From Pseudomonas bohemica (lineage in GTDB: Bacteria; Pseudomonadota; Gammaproteobacteria; Pseudomonadales; Pseudomonadaceae): 64,000 nt of DNA. Below the pieces are notes generated by a model, which worked only from the letters and a program-made list of their open reading frames with translations, searched no databases and was not told the origin of the DNA. Where the stretch lies: the NCBI RefSeq assembly GCF_002934685.1, contig NZ_NKHL01000101.1:1-64000 (forward strand). The letters run 5' to 3'. This document shows positions 34,213 through 44,751 of the stretch, one piece after another; position 1 is the stretch's first letter; each line of letters begins with the position of its first letter. The position numbers and the translations under genes are program-made.

Positions 34213-36240
34213 ATGGACAACGTTTTCCAGCTAGACAGTGAAGACGCCGACAGCGGCCACTGGCTCATGAACGCCGAGTTTGCGGCGCCTGTGGTGCCGG
34301 CGATTCTCAAGGACGATGACGGCAACGAAGAGGCTGGAGGGCTGCTGCCGCGTACTGCGCTGCAGGCCGATCTTGACGTCATCATCCCGGCATGGCTTTT
34401 TGTGCCTGATCGTCCCAACACCGTGGTGCTCTCATGGCGGGCTGCCGGATCTCCTTTCAATGAGGTGGATCGCTTCACCTTCGAGCCGCCGATCGCGCCC
34501 GGTGACAAAAACGTTCAAGTGCCCAACTGGCTGCTGGAGGAGCGGGTCTACGAACTCTCGTACAAGATCTCGGTATTGAACAATGAAGCCCAGGAGTCGG
34601 TGAAAACCACTGTCACCGTCGATCTGACGCCGCCTGACGCCGGGCTGCGGCCGCAACTGGCAATATTCCCCGCCGAGTTGGCGGGCATTATCTCGGACGA
34701 ATACCTGACCCGAGAGGGTCAGGTGCAATGCGTGTTGCCTCGCTGGTTCGCAATCAGGGCCAAAGACGTCGCGACCTGGTACTGGACTGCCAGCAACCCG
34801 CCGCCCGACGGCGAACCGGTCAAGGGCGAAGTGCTGTTCACCCAAGAGGACATTGATTACGGCCGATTGATCATCACGGTTGCCGAGCAGTTGATCAGGC
34901 AATCCGGTCAAGGCACGCGCTATCTGTATTACACGCTGCGCGACCTGGCGGGCAATACCGGTCCCCGGTCGGAGCTCTCGCCAATTACGGTCGACCTGAC
35001 GCCGCCGCCGGAAAACCTCAAGCCCGCGCGCGTGCCGTTGTCGGCCCGCGGCCTGATCGATCGCCAGCATGCCCGTGAAGGCGCGACCAACGAGGGCGGC
35101 GTCACGGTTGAAATCGATCGTTACGACAACGCCGACGTCGGGCATTTCATCGTCATCGATTGGGATGGCACCGAGCTTGCTGAAATCCCCGTTGTGCCCT
35201 CGGGGTTCCCGCTGCGCGCCTACGTGCCCTGGACCACGCTGACCTCCAAAGGCCTGGGGCCGATGACCGTGCAAGTGGACTATTCGATACGTCGCGGGAC
35301 TTTGCTTACGCCTGCGCTGACGCCGGTTTCGGTGCCGGTGGATTTCACCATCGCCGGTCAGGATCATCCCAGTGCCCCGGCGCTGTTGAACGTCACCCTG
35401 GGACTGCTGGAAGTCCGCGGGCAGAACTCTAACCTGATCAATACCCTGACCGGCGTCGATTTCGGCCTGGATGCGACCGCCACCGTCGCGCTGTTTCAGG
35501 ATCCGCATCCCGGTGAGCGGATGCAGGTGTTCTGGGGCCGGGCAGCGATCCGGGTCGCCGATTACACGGTTCAGCCAGGCGATATGGCCGGTCAGCCCGT
35601 GTCCTTCGTCATCCCTTGGGCTGTCATCGAGTCTGAGCTGATCAATCCTGCATTGCCGGTGTATTACCTGACCGATAACGGCGTCAACCAGCAGCTGTCC
35701 GGGGAGACCGCTGTCAATGTGAATATCGAGGTGATCGTCAATCTGCCCGCGCCGTCATTCCCCCATGCCGACCGTTACGGATATCTCAATTGCGGGACGG
35801 TGCCCAGGCTGTGGGAGGGCGTGACGGTGACAGTCGCGGGTGACTCTCACTTCGCTGCCGGCGATCGCATCGAGCTGGCCTGGCAGGGCTGTAAAAACCT
35901 CAACGGCAGTGCACCGATTCCGGGCGCGGGGGCGACGTTTTCGACGACGTTGAGCGCTGCGCAAGCGAGCAATGGCTTCGATCAGGTGGTGTTGCCCTTC
36001 GAGACGCTGATCGCGCCGATGGAGGATAACGGCTCGGCCACGGCGCGCTACACCCTCTATAAAACCAACGGCACGGTCGGGCGATCGCGCACCGATGTCG
36101 TCAAGATCACACGAACCTACGCCTCGGGCGAGGTGTGCGGTCCGGACGCTGTTTCCGCTGTGCAGACATCGGCGACTGGCGTCGATGAACCTGCCTCGAC
36201 AGGGATGCTGGATAAGTTTCTCGACCTTTTCAAGAAGTGA
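34213..36240 (+). CDS. Modular Ig-like protein A
   Basis: The 675-aa acidic protein lacks a signal peptide, membrane helix and cleavable anchor. It consists of about five beta-rich modules of 110-130 residues. Modules share the pattern of a GD.I.L.W core (NTVVLSWRAAG, VATWYWTASN, HFIVIDWDGTE, ERMQVFWGRA, DRIELAWQGC), then VPW..L or IPWAVIES, then V.Y...R.G; several end VTVDLTPP. The last module has YLNCGTVPRLWEG. I know no function. The same modules build the neighbour at 36,335 and the N-terminal parts of the two minus-strand proteins. AAGGAT precedes the ATG. Bacterial Ig-like folds usually serve as adhesin stalks; the export route is not evident. Confidence 0.8.
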   Translation: MDNVFQLDSEDADSGHWLMNAEFAAPVVPAILKDDDGNEEAGGLLPRTALQADLDVIIPAWLFVPDRPNTVVLSWRAAGSPFNEVDRFTFEPPIAPGDKNVQVPNWLLEERVYELSYKISVLNNEAQESVKTTVTVDLTPPDAGLRPQLAIFPAELAGIISDEYLTREGQVQCVLPRWFAIRAKDVATWYWTASNPPPDGEPVKGEVLFTQEDIDYGRLIITVAEQLIRQSGQGTRYLYYTLRDLAGNTGPRSELSPITVDLTPPPENLKPARVPLSARGLIDRQHAREGATNEGGVTVEIDRYDNADVGHFIVIDWDGTELAEIPVVPSGFPLRAYVPWTTLTSKGLGPMTVQVDYSIRRGTLLTPALTPVSVPVDFTIAGQDHPSAPALLNVTLGLLEVRGQNSNLINTLTGVDFGLDATATVALFQDPHPGERMQVFWGRAAIRVADYTVQPGDMAGQPVSFVIPWAVIESELINPALPVYYLTDNGVNQQLSGETAVNVNIEVIVNLPAPSFPHADRYGYLNCGTVPRLWEGVTVTVAGDSHFAAGDRIELAWQGCKNLNGSAPIPGAGATFSTTLSAAQASNGFDQVVLPFETLIAPMEDNGSATARYTLYKTNGTVGRSRTDVVKITRTYASGEVCGPDAVSAVQTSATGVDEPASTGMLDKFLDLFKK

Positions 36241-36334
36241 ACCCAGTTGTAATCGAAACGTGGCGCAGGATCGTAGGCCGGATTGTGCAGTACGTCGCCA
36301 ATGGACTGAAGACCACTCAAGGAGGAAGTGAACA

Positions 36335-38323
36335 ATGAGTAGCACCAAAGAGAATGTAAGTGATGAAGTGTCCAAGGGACAGCAGGCACGAAACGCACTT
36401 CGGCAATCATTGAGGAGCCAACGCCTGGTCTTGAACGCGCCGACGCTGCACGCGGACAACCCCCTGCTGCCCGACACCGCCGATGATGACTCTAATAAGT
36501 TGGCCAAGCAGTATCAGGGAACGATCCTGAAAGTCGAGGTTCCGCAATTCGTCCTTGAGGTTGACCCTGGGCGGGCAGGGCTTGTTTGGTTGAATTGGGA
36601 TAATGTGCGCCAGCACCCGTCGCAATTCGCGTTTACAACACCGATCAACCCCGCTGTATTTCCTCTTCAACTGACCTTGCCAGTAGACGCGACGCTTGGC
36701 GCGGGGCGGCATAGTCTGACCTTTACCGCAAACGTCCAAGGCAACGGAACGATATCTGAACCGCTGCCGATCTATATTGACCAACTGGCGCCTAATTCCG
36801 GGCAAGCTGGCGCAGTGGTCACGTTGCCGGAGGAGGTCGAGTCCGACGGCATTACCAAGGAGTACCTGGACGCTAACGGTTTCGTTCTGGTCACTGTCCC
36901 GGCCTATCGTGAGAGCAAGATAGGCGACGTCGTCGAATTGTATTTTGGCAGAAGCAACGAGGGCGCCGCACGCGTTGGCACGCAGACCCGGGCCGACACC
37001 AGCACGCCTGTGACGTTCGAGCTGACGCCCGGTTTGATCGGTGATCAAGAAGGCCCCAAGTTTCTCTTCTACAAGCTGACTGACAGGGTCGGCAACGTGG
37101 GCCCCGACTCCAATTACAAACCGATCAGGGTCGTTCTCACTCCGGCTCCGGCGAACCTGAAGCCGTTGACAGTGCCTTTGGCGCTGCCGTCGCCAGGCGA
37201 TGATCTGATCGATATCGAGGATGCTCGGACTGGGGTGCAGGCACAGATAGAGGCGTACACCAATTCCTTGCCCGGTGACCGCATCGTAGTCACTTGGGAC
37301 GGCCAAGAAGTCAGCGGTGACGTGGCGGCCACGGGCCCGACATTCGTGACGATTCCCTACACTGTTTTATTGAATGGCGATCCTGGCGAGAAAACCGTAG
37401 ACGTAACGTACCGTATTGAGCGAGGTGATCTGAATTATCCAGAGCCCACAACGGTCCAGGTTAATGTCGACCTGCGTTTGCCTGGTCCGACAGATCCCGA
37501 AAACCCGGGGCCAGTCAACGATGCTCTTGAGCTGGTCACTGTCTTGGGTGCAGTGAGCGCGACGCCTAACAAACTGACCACTGAAGATGCGGGGGAGGAC
37601 GCTACCGCCAGCGTACTGATCTACGACTATTACAAACCTGGTGATGTTGTGCAGTTGTATTGGGCGGGTACCGCAGTACCTGACTCTGGCGATCCTGCAG
37701 TTCCCGGGGGCATCTATGTTGTAACGGGTAGCGAAGACGCGGAGTTCCAGATCGAGTTTTCAATTCCGTGGGCCGTTATCGAAGCAGCCGGCAACAGCGA
37801 TGCCATACCGGTCCATTATTCGATTGCGCATCCTTCGGTAAATGACGCCGTCGTTCTTTCTGGTAATCAGCCAGTGGAAGTGGCGGTCATGACTGTGACC
37901 TTGCCTGCAATCACGTTCTTACACCTGGACCCAGACTTTGGTTTGCTGAACTGTGGTTCGCTTAGACGTCACGCAACGTTAGAGTGGGTGGCAGAGCTTT
38001 CGGTCGACGGAGGCGAACCGAAATTGGCGGGGCAGTTGCTCACATTCGATTTCGTGGGAACGGCAGGCGCCGGTGGGCAGGATGCAACTTTTAAATTCAC
38101 ATTTACGCCGACCCCGGAACAAGCCAACAACGGATTTGTGGTGTATTTGCCTTACGATCCACCACTCATCACACTTCGTGATGGCACTGGGAGCATCAGT
38201 TACACCGCGAGTATAGATGGAATACCTGCCAGCTCAGCCAATACAGACGTTGATGTCTGGATGGGAAGAGCGGGTGCGGGCGCCCCTACCTGTGAGTTGA
38301 CTCTGGGTAGTGCCAGGCCCTAA
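36335..38323 (+). CDS. Modular Ig-like protein B
   Basis: The 662-aa paralogue of the preceding protein, 94 bases downstream behind a strong GGAGG. Same module order: GLVWLNWDNV, DVVELYFGRS, DRIVVTWDGQE, DVVQLYWAGT, LTFDFVGTAG mark successive modules; one linker reads VRVVLTPAPANLKPLTVPL as in protein A, and the last module again begins LLNCGSLRRH. The N-terminus (MSSTKENVSDEVSKGQQARNALRQSL) is charged and helical, not a signal peptide. Its codon use and local GC are a little lower than in protein A, suggesting separate ancestry or faster drift. Likely co-transcribed with protein A; a terminator follows. Confidence 0.8.
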   Translation: MSSTKENVSDEVSKGQQARNALRQSLRSQRLVLNAPTLHADNPLLPDTADDDSNKLAKQYQGTILKVEVPQFVLEVDPGRAGLVWLNWDNVRQHPSQFAFTTPINPAVFPLQLTLPVDATLGAGRHSLTFTANVQGNGTISEPLPIYIDQLAPNSGQAGAVVTLPEEVESDGITKEYLDANGFVLVTVPAYRESKIGDVVELYFGRSNEGAARVGTQTRADTSTPVTFELTPGLIGDQEGPKFLFYKLTDRVGNVGPDSNYKPIRVVLTPAPANLKPLTVPLALPSPGDDLIDIEDARTGVQAQIEAYTNSLPGDRIVVTWDGQEVSGDVAATGPTFVTIPYTVLLNGDPGEKTVDVTYRIERGDLNYPEPTTVQVNVDLRLPGPTDPENPGPVNDALELVTVLGAVSATPNKLTTEDAGEDATASVLIYDYYKPGDVVQLYWAGTAVPDSGDPAVPGGIYVVTGSEDAEFQIEFSIPWAVIEAAGNSDAIPVHYSIAHPSVNDAVVLSGNQPVEVAVMTVTLPAITFLHLDPDFGLLNCGSLRRHATLEWVAELSVDGGEPKLAGQLLTFDFVGTAGAGGQDATFKFTFTPTPEQANNGFVVYLPYDPPLITLRDGTGSISYTASIDGIPASSANTDVDVWMGRAGAGAPTCELTLGSARP

Positions 38324-38329
38324 GCAATG

Positions 38330-38354
38330 AAAGGGGAGAGTTCTCCCCTTTTTT
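38330..38354 (+). terminator. Intrinsic terminator after protein B
   Basis: AAGGGGAGA and TCTCCCCTT pair around a short loop and are followed by T6. It closes the protein A-protein B operon seven bases after the stop codon. Confidence 0.85.
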
Positions 38355-38586
38355 GTTCGCGCTAATAGTGAGTTCGCTGGTGTCGCCTTTGACTTATTTC
38401 GATTTGGAAGGTCACTCCGGTGAACGTGGACAATACGGTTTATAACGATCGGATATGCGGCTGGGTGGGTTAGTTAACTGCACTGCATTAGTAGGAATTG
38501 TCCTACACATTAGAGCGATCCGTCCTGCATCGTTTCTCGATCTCTCTCTATAGAGTTTCGTCTTTCGACTGATTCTGGAACCTCAC

Positions 38587-41500
38587 GTGAGCTCACATGG
38601 ACAATTGCACATGAAGCCTCTCCTCACCCTCATATCCCCTGCGGCCCCTGAATTGTTCAACTATTTCGGAAGTCCGCTTCGCGCTGCAGTCCTAAGCGCA
38701 ATCCCACTCTTGTTAGCAAGTTCTTTTTCCACTGCGGCGATCGTCGAAAATGGCGATGTATTGAACATCGACTCCTCGACATCACTGGATGATTATTCCG
38801 TAACCGGTGCGGGAAGTACGTTGAATGCCAGCAATGCCACGACTCGCGCAATCTCCCTGAATGATGGCGGCATACTCAATCTCACGGGTGGCAGCGTCCA
38901 ATCGCTTACCGATGGCGTCGTCGTAAACAACAGCACTGCAACGATCACCAACACCCATATTGCCGGCGAATTCATTGGTCTTTCGGTGAATCGGCCTATC
39001 GGAAGTACAGGTGGCTCACTGGTGCAAGTCGCCGGCGCGACAATTCAAGGCTTTGACGTGGGAGCTCAGGTGACCGGGCTAAGTCGCCTGCAGTTGAGCG
39101 GTACCCAGGTTACAGGCACCGGTGCGGGCAGTGCAGGACTTAATGTCTTTGGTGGTGATGCGGTGGTTACCAATGGCTCGACGATTCAGGGGGTCGAGAA
39201 CGGTGTGTATCTCATTACCGATAGTAATGGCGTCGGCGATAACCGGCTGATTCTCGACAACTCAAGTATCGAAGGCATCAACGGCGCCGCGATCGCCCTT
39301 GATTTTGGCGTTGATGCCGACGTTCAGATTTCGAACAATGCCGTACTCAAGGGGGGTAACGGCAACATCCTCGAAGTTTATGGCGACTCCATAGCCAATA
39401 TGAAAGTAAGCCGCAGCTCACTTGAGGGCAATATCCACGTCGATCCAGGAAGTGCCGTCAATCTGGCATTAAATCAATCGCAGATACGCGGCGACATTGT
39501 GGTTGCCGATGGCGGTTCGGGAACGTTGTCATTGCAAAACAACTCGGCGTTTACCGGCAACATTACCGACGTCAACAACGTAGACATCGGTGCCAGTACT
39601 TTCTCCGGTAGTATCGTTTCCACAGATGGCACGGGCGTGGTCACGCTGCGCAACGGCTCGACGCTGAATGGCAATGTGACCGGTGCCGATCAGATCACCG
39701 TGGATGCCAGTTCGATGAATGCCAACGTGATCTCCACCGGCCCGGCGAGCAATTTGTCGCTGCAGAATGGATCGGTGCTGACGGGTTCGGTGACCGGAAT
39801 CAGCACGCTTGACCTCGACGCCAGTCGGCTGACCGGCGATGTCAGTGTGGGGAATGCGGGTTCGGTATTACTGAGCAACCGCTCGGTCCTGGAGGGCGAC
39901 GTTATCGGCAGCAATAACGTGCGCCTGGACGGCAGTTCAATGATCGGGAATATCACCTCAGCGAGCGCTGCTGGCGTAATCGCGCTAGCGCAGGGCTCTC
40001 TGCTGGAGGGCAATGTGAATGGCAGTGATCACGTAACTCTGGATGCCAGTTCACTCAAAGGCGACATCACTTCGGAAAACGCTTTGGGGGAGATCTTCCT
40101 GGGCAACGGCTCGGTCCTCAACGGCAATGTACGCAGCAACAACGTCAGCCTCGACGCCAGTGCCATGACCGGCGATGTCACGTCCATCGACGGCACCGGT
40201 GCGGTGTCGCTGCAGCGCGATTCGGCGTTCACCGGCAATCTGAACAATGTCGGCAGCTTGGCCATTGGCGACGCTTCGGTCTGGAACATGGCGGGCAACA
40301 ACAGCGTCAACTCGCTGGCGTTGAACGATGGTGCAGTGAAATTCGGCGCGGCCAATGAGTTTTACCAGCTCAATGTCGGCACACTCTCCGGGAACGGCAC
40401 TTTCATCATGGATGCCGACTTCGCCACTAACCAGCACGACACGCTGAATGTCACCGGTTCCGCGACAGGCAGTCATACCTTGCTGATCGCAGGCTCCGGG
40501 GTCGATCCGGTGTCCCCCGAGCCTTTGAACGTGGTGCGTACGGCAAGCGGCGACGCGACCTTCGCCCTGGCCGGCGGTCGTGCCGTGGACGTGGGCGCTT
40601 ATTCTTACGAGCTTGCGTCCAGCGCCAATGGCAGTGGAGGATCGGACTGGTTCCTCGATCCAAGCACCCGCACCATCAGCCCTGGTACCCAATCGGTCCT
40701 GGCCCTGTTCAATACCGCGCCTACGGTTTGGTACGGCGAGCTGACGTCGCTGCGCAGCCGCATGGGCGAGCTGCGCTTCAATGGCGGCAAGGCCGGTGGC
40801 TGGTTGCGCACCTATGGCAACAAGTACAACGTGAGCGATTCCTCGGGCGTGGGCTATCAGCAGACCCAGCAAGGCTTCTCCCTGGGCGCCGATGCGCCGT
40901 TGCCGGTTGGCGACGGCCAATGGCTGGTGGGTGTGCTGGCAGGTCATAGCACCTCGGATCTGAACCTCAACCATGGCACCTCCGGCACGGTCAAGAGTTA
41001 CTACGCTGGCCTCTACACCACCTGGATGGACCAGGACAGCGGGTATTACTTCGACGGCGTCGTCAAGGCCAACCGCTTTCGCAACGACTCAAAAGTCAGC
41101 ATCAGTGACGGCACACGCGCCAAGGGCGATTACGACAACACCGGCGTGGGTGGTTCGGTCGAATTCGGCCGTCATATCAAACTCGACAACGGTTATTTCA
41201 TCGAGCCCTTCACCCAGCTTTCTGCCGTGGTCATCCAGGGCAAGGATTACCACTTGAACAACGACCTCCAGGCCGAAGGCGATCGCACCCGTTCGCTGTT
41301 GGGCAAGGTCGGCGTGACGGCCGGGCGCAACTTCACGCTGAGTGACGGCAAGGTCGTGCAGCCTTATGTGCGCGTGGCGGGGGTGCATGAGTTCGCCAGG
41401 AAGAATGAAGTGCAGGTCAATAACAACGTGTTCAACAACGACCTGTCCGGTTCCCGTGGCGAGCTGGGCGCGGGTGTCGCGGTGGCGTTCTCCGATAACC

Positions 41501-41589
41501 TGCAACTGCATGCCGATTTCGACTACGGCAATGGCAAACACATCGAGCAGCCGTTCGGCGCTAATGTCGGGTTGCGTTATAGCTGGTGA
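38587..41589 (+). CDS. Autotransporter adhesin with repetitive passenger (type Va)
   Basis: A 1,000-aa protein (GTG start; the ATG at 38,611 is the alternative). A hydrophobic signal (AAVLSAIPLLLASSFSTAA) leads into a pertactin-like beta-helix passenger. Residues about 310-560 hold seven or so imperfect repeats of about 40 residues with the pattern NGS.L.GNV.G...V.LDASSM.GD..S. A passenger junction (WFLDPSTRTISPGTQSVLALFNTAPTVWYGELTSLRSRMGELR) precedes a C-terminal barrel of about 275 residues with GVGYQQTQQGFSLGAD and a terminal SW. No protease or lipase triad is seen, so adhesion or aggregation is the likely role. It stands between the Ig-like protein genes. Confidence 0.92.
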   Translation: MSSHGQLHMKPLLTLISPAAPELFNYFGSPLRAAVLSAIPLLLASSFSTAAIVENGDVLNIDSSTSLDDYSVTGAGSTLNASNATTRAISLNDGGILNLTGGSVQSLTDGVVVNNSTATITNTHIAGEFIGLSVNRPIGSTGGSLVQVAGATIQGFDVGAQVTGLSRLQLSGTQVTGTGAGSAGLNVFGGDAVVTNGSTIQGVENGVYLITDSNGVGDNRLILDNSSIEGINGAAIALDFGVDADVQISNNAVLKGGNGNILEVYGDSIANMKVSRSSLEGNIHVDPGSAVNLALNQSQIRGDIVVADGGSGTLSLQNNSAFTGNITDVNNVDIGASTFSGSIVSTDGTGVVTLRNGSTLNGNVTGADQITVDASSMNANVISTGPASNLSLQNGSVLTGSVTGISTLDLDASRLTGDVSVGNAGSVLLSNRSVLEGDVIGSNNVRLDGSSMIGNITSASAAGVIALAQGSLLEGNVNGSDHVTLDASSLKGDITSENALGEIFLGNGSVLNGNVRSNNVSLDASAMTGDVTSIDGTGAVSLQRDSAFTGNLNNVGSLAIGDASVWNMAGNNSVNSLALNDGAVKFGAANEFYQLNVGTLSGNGTFIMDADFATNQHDTLNVTGSATGSHTLLIAGSGVDPVSPEPLNVVRTASGDATFALAGGRAVDVGAYSYELASSANGSGGSDWFLDPSTRTISPGTQSVLALFNTAPTVWYGELTSLRSRMGELRFNGGKAGGWLRTYGNKYNVSDSSGVGYQQTQQGFSLGADAPLPVGDGQWLVGVLAGHSTSDLNLNHGTSGTVKSYYAGLYTTWMDQDSGYYFDGVVKANRFRNDSKVSISDGTRAKGDYDNTGVGGSVEFGRHIKLDNGYFIEPFTQLSAVVIQGKDYHLNNDLQAEGDRTRSLLGKVGVTAGRNFTLSDGKVVQPYVRVAGVHEFARKNEVQVNNNVFNNDLSGSRGELGAGVAVAFSDNLQLHADFDYGNGKHIEQPFGANVGLRYSW

Positions 41590-41608
41590 AACAACGCGTG
41601 ATGAAGGG

Positions 41609-41641
41609 CCCACTGAGCGATGAATCGCTCAGTGGGTTTGT
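41609..41641. terminator. Bidirectional terminator between autotransporter and Ig-lectin gene
   Basis: CCCACTGAGCGA and TCGCTCAGTGGG form a perfect 12-bp stem with a TGAA loop, followed by a T-rich run on the plus side. It lies between two convergent stops, so it can serve both genes. Confidence 0.8.
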
Positions 41642-44600
41642 TTAGATGGCAACGACGTTCAGGGAGTTGACGTCACCAAAAACGCTCTTGTATTTCACGT
41701 CCTGCCAGCCACTGGTCACCAGGTTTTTACAGCGCAGCGTCCACAGGCCAGCTCCTGGCGTGGTTGACCAATACAGAGCATTACCCATTGGCCAACGGCC
41801 CGAGTAAGCAGCGGCAATCTCATTCAATTCGTTATGGCTCGGTATCCGTTTGCCTCGACTGGCGGCGGCACTCGTTGCATTGCTATAAGTTGACCTCCCA
41901 AGTCCCAGCACTTGAATCACCCCGCTGACACCAACGTTGTAAGTCCCGGAGCGGCCCTGGGCATCTCTGACGGTAATCGTGGCGCTGCCGTTGCCGCGAG
42001 AATAGATCGTTCCATTGCCGTCTACCTTGACCACTGCTGCATTGCTCGAACTGTAGCTGTAGGGAGCAACACCGCTGCTGGGCCTGCGGGTGTAAGTGGT
42101 GCCACCTGGCCAAGGCGCGGGATCGTGATTCGGATAGCCAGGGAGCACATAGACCTTGCCGTTCAAGTTGACGTTGGAGCGATCCAGCACAAAGTCAGGT
42201 ATCGGTGATCTGACCGTAAACGACCGCGTACCCGACTCTGGCCCGCTCCCATACAGCGCCACCGCCTTGAGGCTGTGCGAGCCCAGCGCCAGCCCCGACA
42301 CCACATGCCGCCAGTCACCTTCGCCATTGACCGGCGCATTGCCCCTGGATGTCGCCCCGTCGTACACCTGCACCTGCTCGTCAGGCGCGGCCTTGCCCGA
42401 TGCCGTGACCGAGGTCTCGGTAGTCGAGCCGCCATTACCGATTTCTGCCCGTGAATCGCGCACGCTGACTAACGTTGGCACCACCGCGGCCTTAACCGTA
42501 AAGCCCCATGGCGCCGAAACGGGGTTGTTCGCGTACAGCGCCTTGGCGGTCAGTGAACGCGCGCCCACCTGCAAGCCGCTGACAGCGCGAGACCAGGCGC
42601 CGCTGGCGTTCGCGGTCGCTGTACCTTTGGAGTCCGGGCCGTCAAAAACCTCAACCTGTTGATAGATCGATGCCTGGCCCGATGCGGTCACACTGTTGGC
42701 ATAGGTCGAGCTCCCGACGGCCACCGGTGCGCCCTGTGGATCGACTACGGCCGTGAGGGTCGGATTGACCGACGCGACAACAGTGAACCTGCGCGGCGCC
42801 GATGAAGCTCCAGCGCCATACAGGGCCTTGGCTGTGATGGAGTGGGCGGTGACAGACAAACTGCCCAGAGGCAATGTCCATACGCCGCTGGCGTCGACCC
42901 GGACTTTGCCCTTGGACAAGCTGCCGTCGAATATCTCTACCTCAAGATCGGCATTGGCGTTGCCCGTGAGGAGGACAGAGGTGTCCACGGTAAATCCGTC
43001 CGGGGCAATTTCATCGCCATCGTTCTCCCGGATGCTGCTGATGGTCGGCGCAACGGCTTGGGCAACGATCACGTTCCAGGCCGTCGACTCGGGCCGGGTG
43101 CCATACAGTGCTCTGGCCTTGAAGGAATGGGTGCCCACAGTCAAGCCGGAAGCCGGTCGCGACCAGGCGCCCAGGAAGTCCGTCGCCGCTTCGCCAATTG
43201 AGGTCGTGCCATCGAGCAGTTCGATGCGCTGATCGGGGCTGGCGTTGCCGCGTACAGTGAGCGTGGTATCGACGGTCGTCCCGTTATTGCTTACCGAGCC
43301 TCGGGTATCCAGCACCTCTTCGATCCTCGGTGTCAGGTTGGCCAACACCTGGTACGTGCGCGGTGACGATGCCAAGCCGCTGCCGTCCAGGGCCTTGGCC
43401 GTGATGCTGTAGCCTTTGGGGTATTGGTTGGTCAGTTCAACCGTCCACACGCCGTTCAAATCGGTCCGAGTGGTGGTGAGACGGTTGGTGCCGTCGAGAA
43501 TCTCCAGTTCGGTGTCAAGCGTGCCGGTGCCACTGAGCGTAAGATTTACCTCGAACGTCGTCCCCCCCTCGGCCACCTCGCCGCCGGAGTCCATGACGCT
43601 GACGATGATCGGCGTCACCCAGTCATGGTGCAGCTTGAATTCATAGATCGTTAACGGGAAGGGCAGGGCACTGGGCTCATCGAACAGACCGCTGAACGCT
43701 ACCTTGCAGATCACGCGCAGTGTCGTGTCCTGGCCCAGCTTTTCAAGCTCGGTGCGCAACACGGTTTCGGACAGGCCGGCGCCGACTTGCGCGCCGGTTA
43801 ATTCAGCGCCATCGAGCAGCACGATCGAGTGCGGGCCGCCGCTCTCGGTTTCACCCTCAAGGCGTAGCCAGGCCCGTTGGCCCGTGACCAAGAATGGCCA
43901 TGGGGCCACGGTGGTTGTCGCGTTGCCAGCAAAGGTTGCCAGGTTCAGCACCCCCGTTTGCGCATCGGCCTGGGTGATGATCGGCGCCGGTAGCTGGCTG
44001 TCGGGAATGGCGGTCACGTCGAGCATCAGAAAATCGGACTGCCGTTCGGTGACATAGCGCCTGACCAGATACACCACGCTGACCTGCTGACCGATGTTGG
44101 CGCCGACGACAGTGGCGGGAATCTGGAAGTCGATCTCGCCGCTGGCAGACCCAGGCATCTGCTGGTCTGGCGGTGAGCCCGCGCCGGGGGTGCCCAGCCA
44201 GGTGAGGGTGATGACGTCCTCGGGGTCCATGCTGGCGTAGCGTACGCGCACTGTGGCGCCGTTCAGGGCCTGCATCGGGTCGAGCGTCGTACCGTTGGCC
44301 TGAAGTACCTGGGGTGGCGGCAACTCGCCGATGAGCGTGCCGATGGTCAGGTCCAGTACCTGTGAATAACGGTAAGTATCGGTCCCGGCCAGCCGGACGC
44401 TGTAGAACACCTGGACGATGGTGTTCAGGCTCGGCTCGATCAGTTGCCGCGGGATGTAGAAACTGATGGGCTGGCCAGCGATCGGGTGGGTAATGGGGAT
44501 CGAGTCCTGGAAAGTGCCATCCGGAGTTTCGGCTCGCCAGTACCAGATCAGGTAATCGCCCGCCGCCATGCCGGTGTAAGGCACCCACAAGGTTGCGTGT

Positions 44601-44751
44601 ACGGGCACCGATTCCGGGTCCAGTACGCCCTCGGGCGCCTCAGCCACCGTTGGTGCAGGTAACTCGGCGTATCGCGGGGCAACGCTCAGGCGCAGGGGGT
44701 CTGACACCCGGATATTGGCCGGCGGGCGAGCATCGTTGGAGACCCGGTAGC
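41642..44751 (-). pseudogene. Ig-repeat protein with lectin-like C-terminus, 3' part after a frameshift
   Basis: This frame continues the gene that begins at 46,152. It opens mid-module (EAEVSYRVSNDARPPANIRVSDP), so the GTG at 44,707 is probably not a true start. It holds two or three more GD.I.L.W modules, then five repeats of about 88 residues (pattern ...DSRG....G.T...T.T..G.A.....V...DG....G......G.W......L..G.HS..A.ALYG), then a Big_2-like domain (VVKVDGNGTIYSRGNGSATITV). The C-terminal about 85 residues (GKRIPSHNELNEIAAAYSG..., ALYWSTTPGAGLWTL) resemble the C-type-lectin-like tip of invasin/intimin adhesins. The single-base break would separate the tip from its N-terminus unless ribosomes slip. 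Confidence 0.75.

Noticed and set aside
39500..40280. CRISPR-like repeat array
   Set aside because: The repetition is at protein level in an autotransporter passenger; DNA repeats are degenerate and lack constant spacing.
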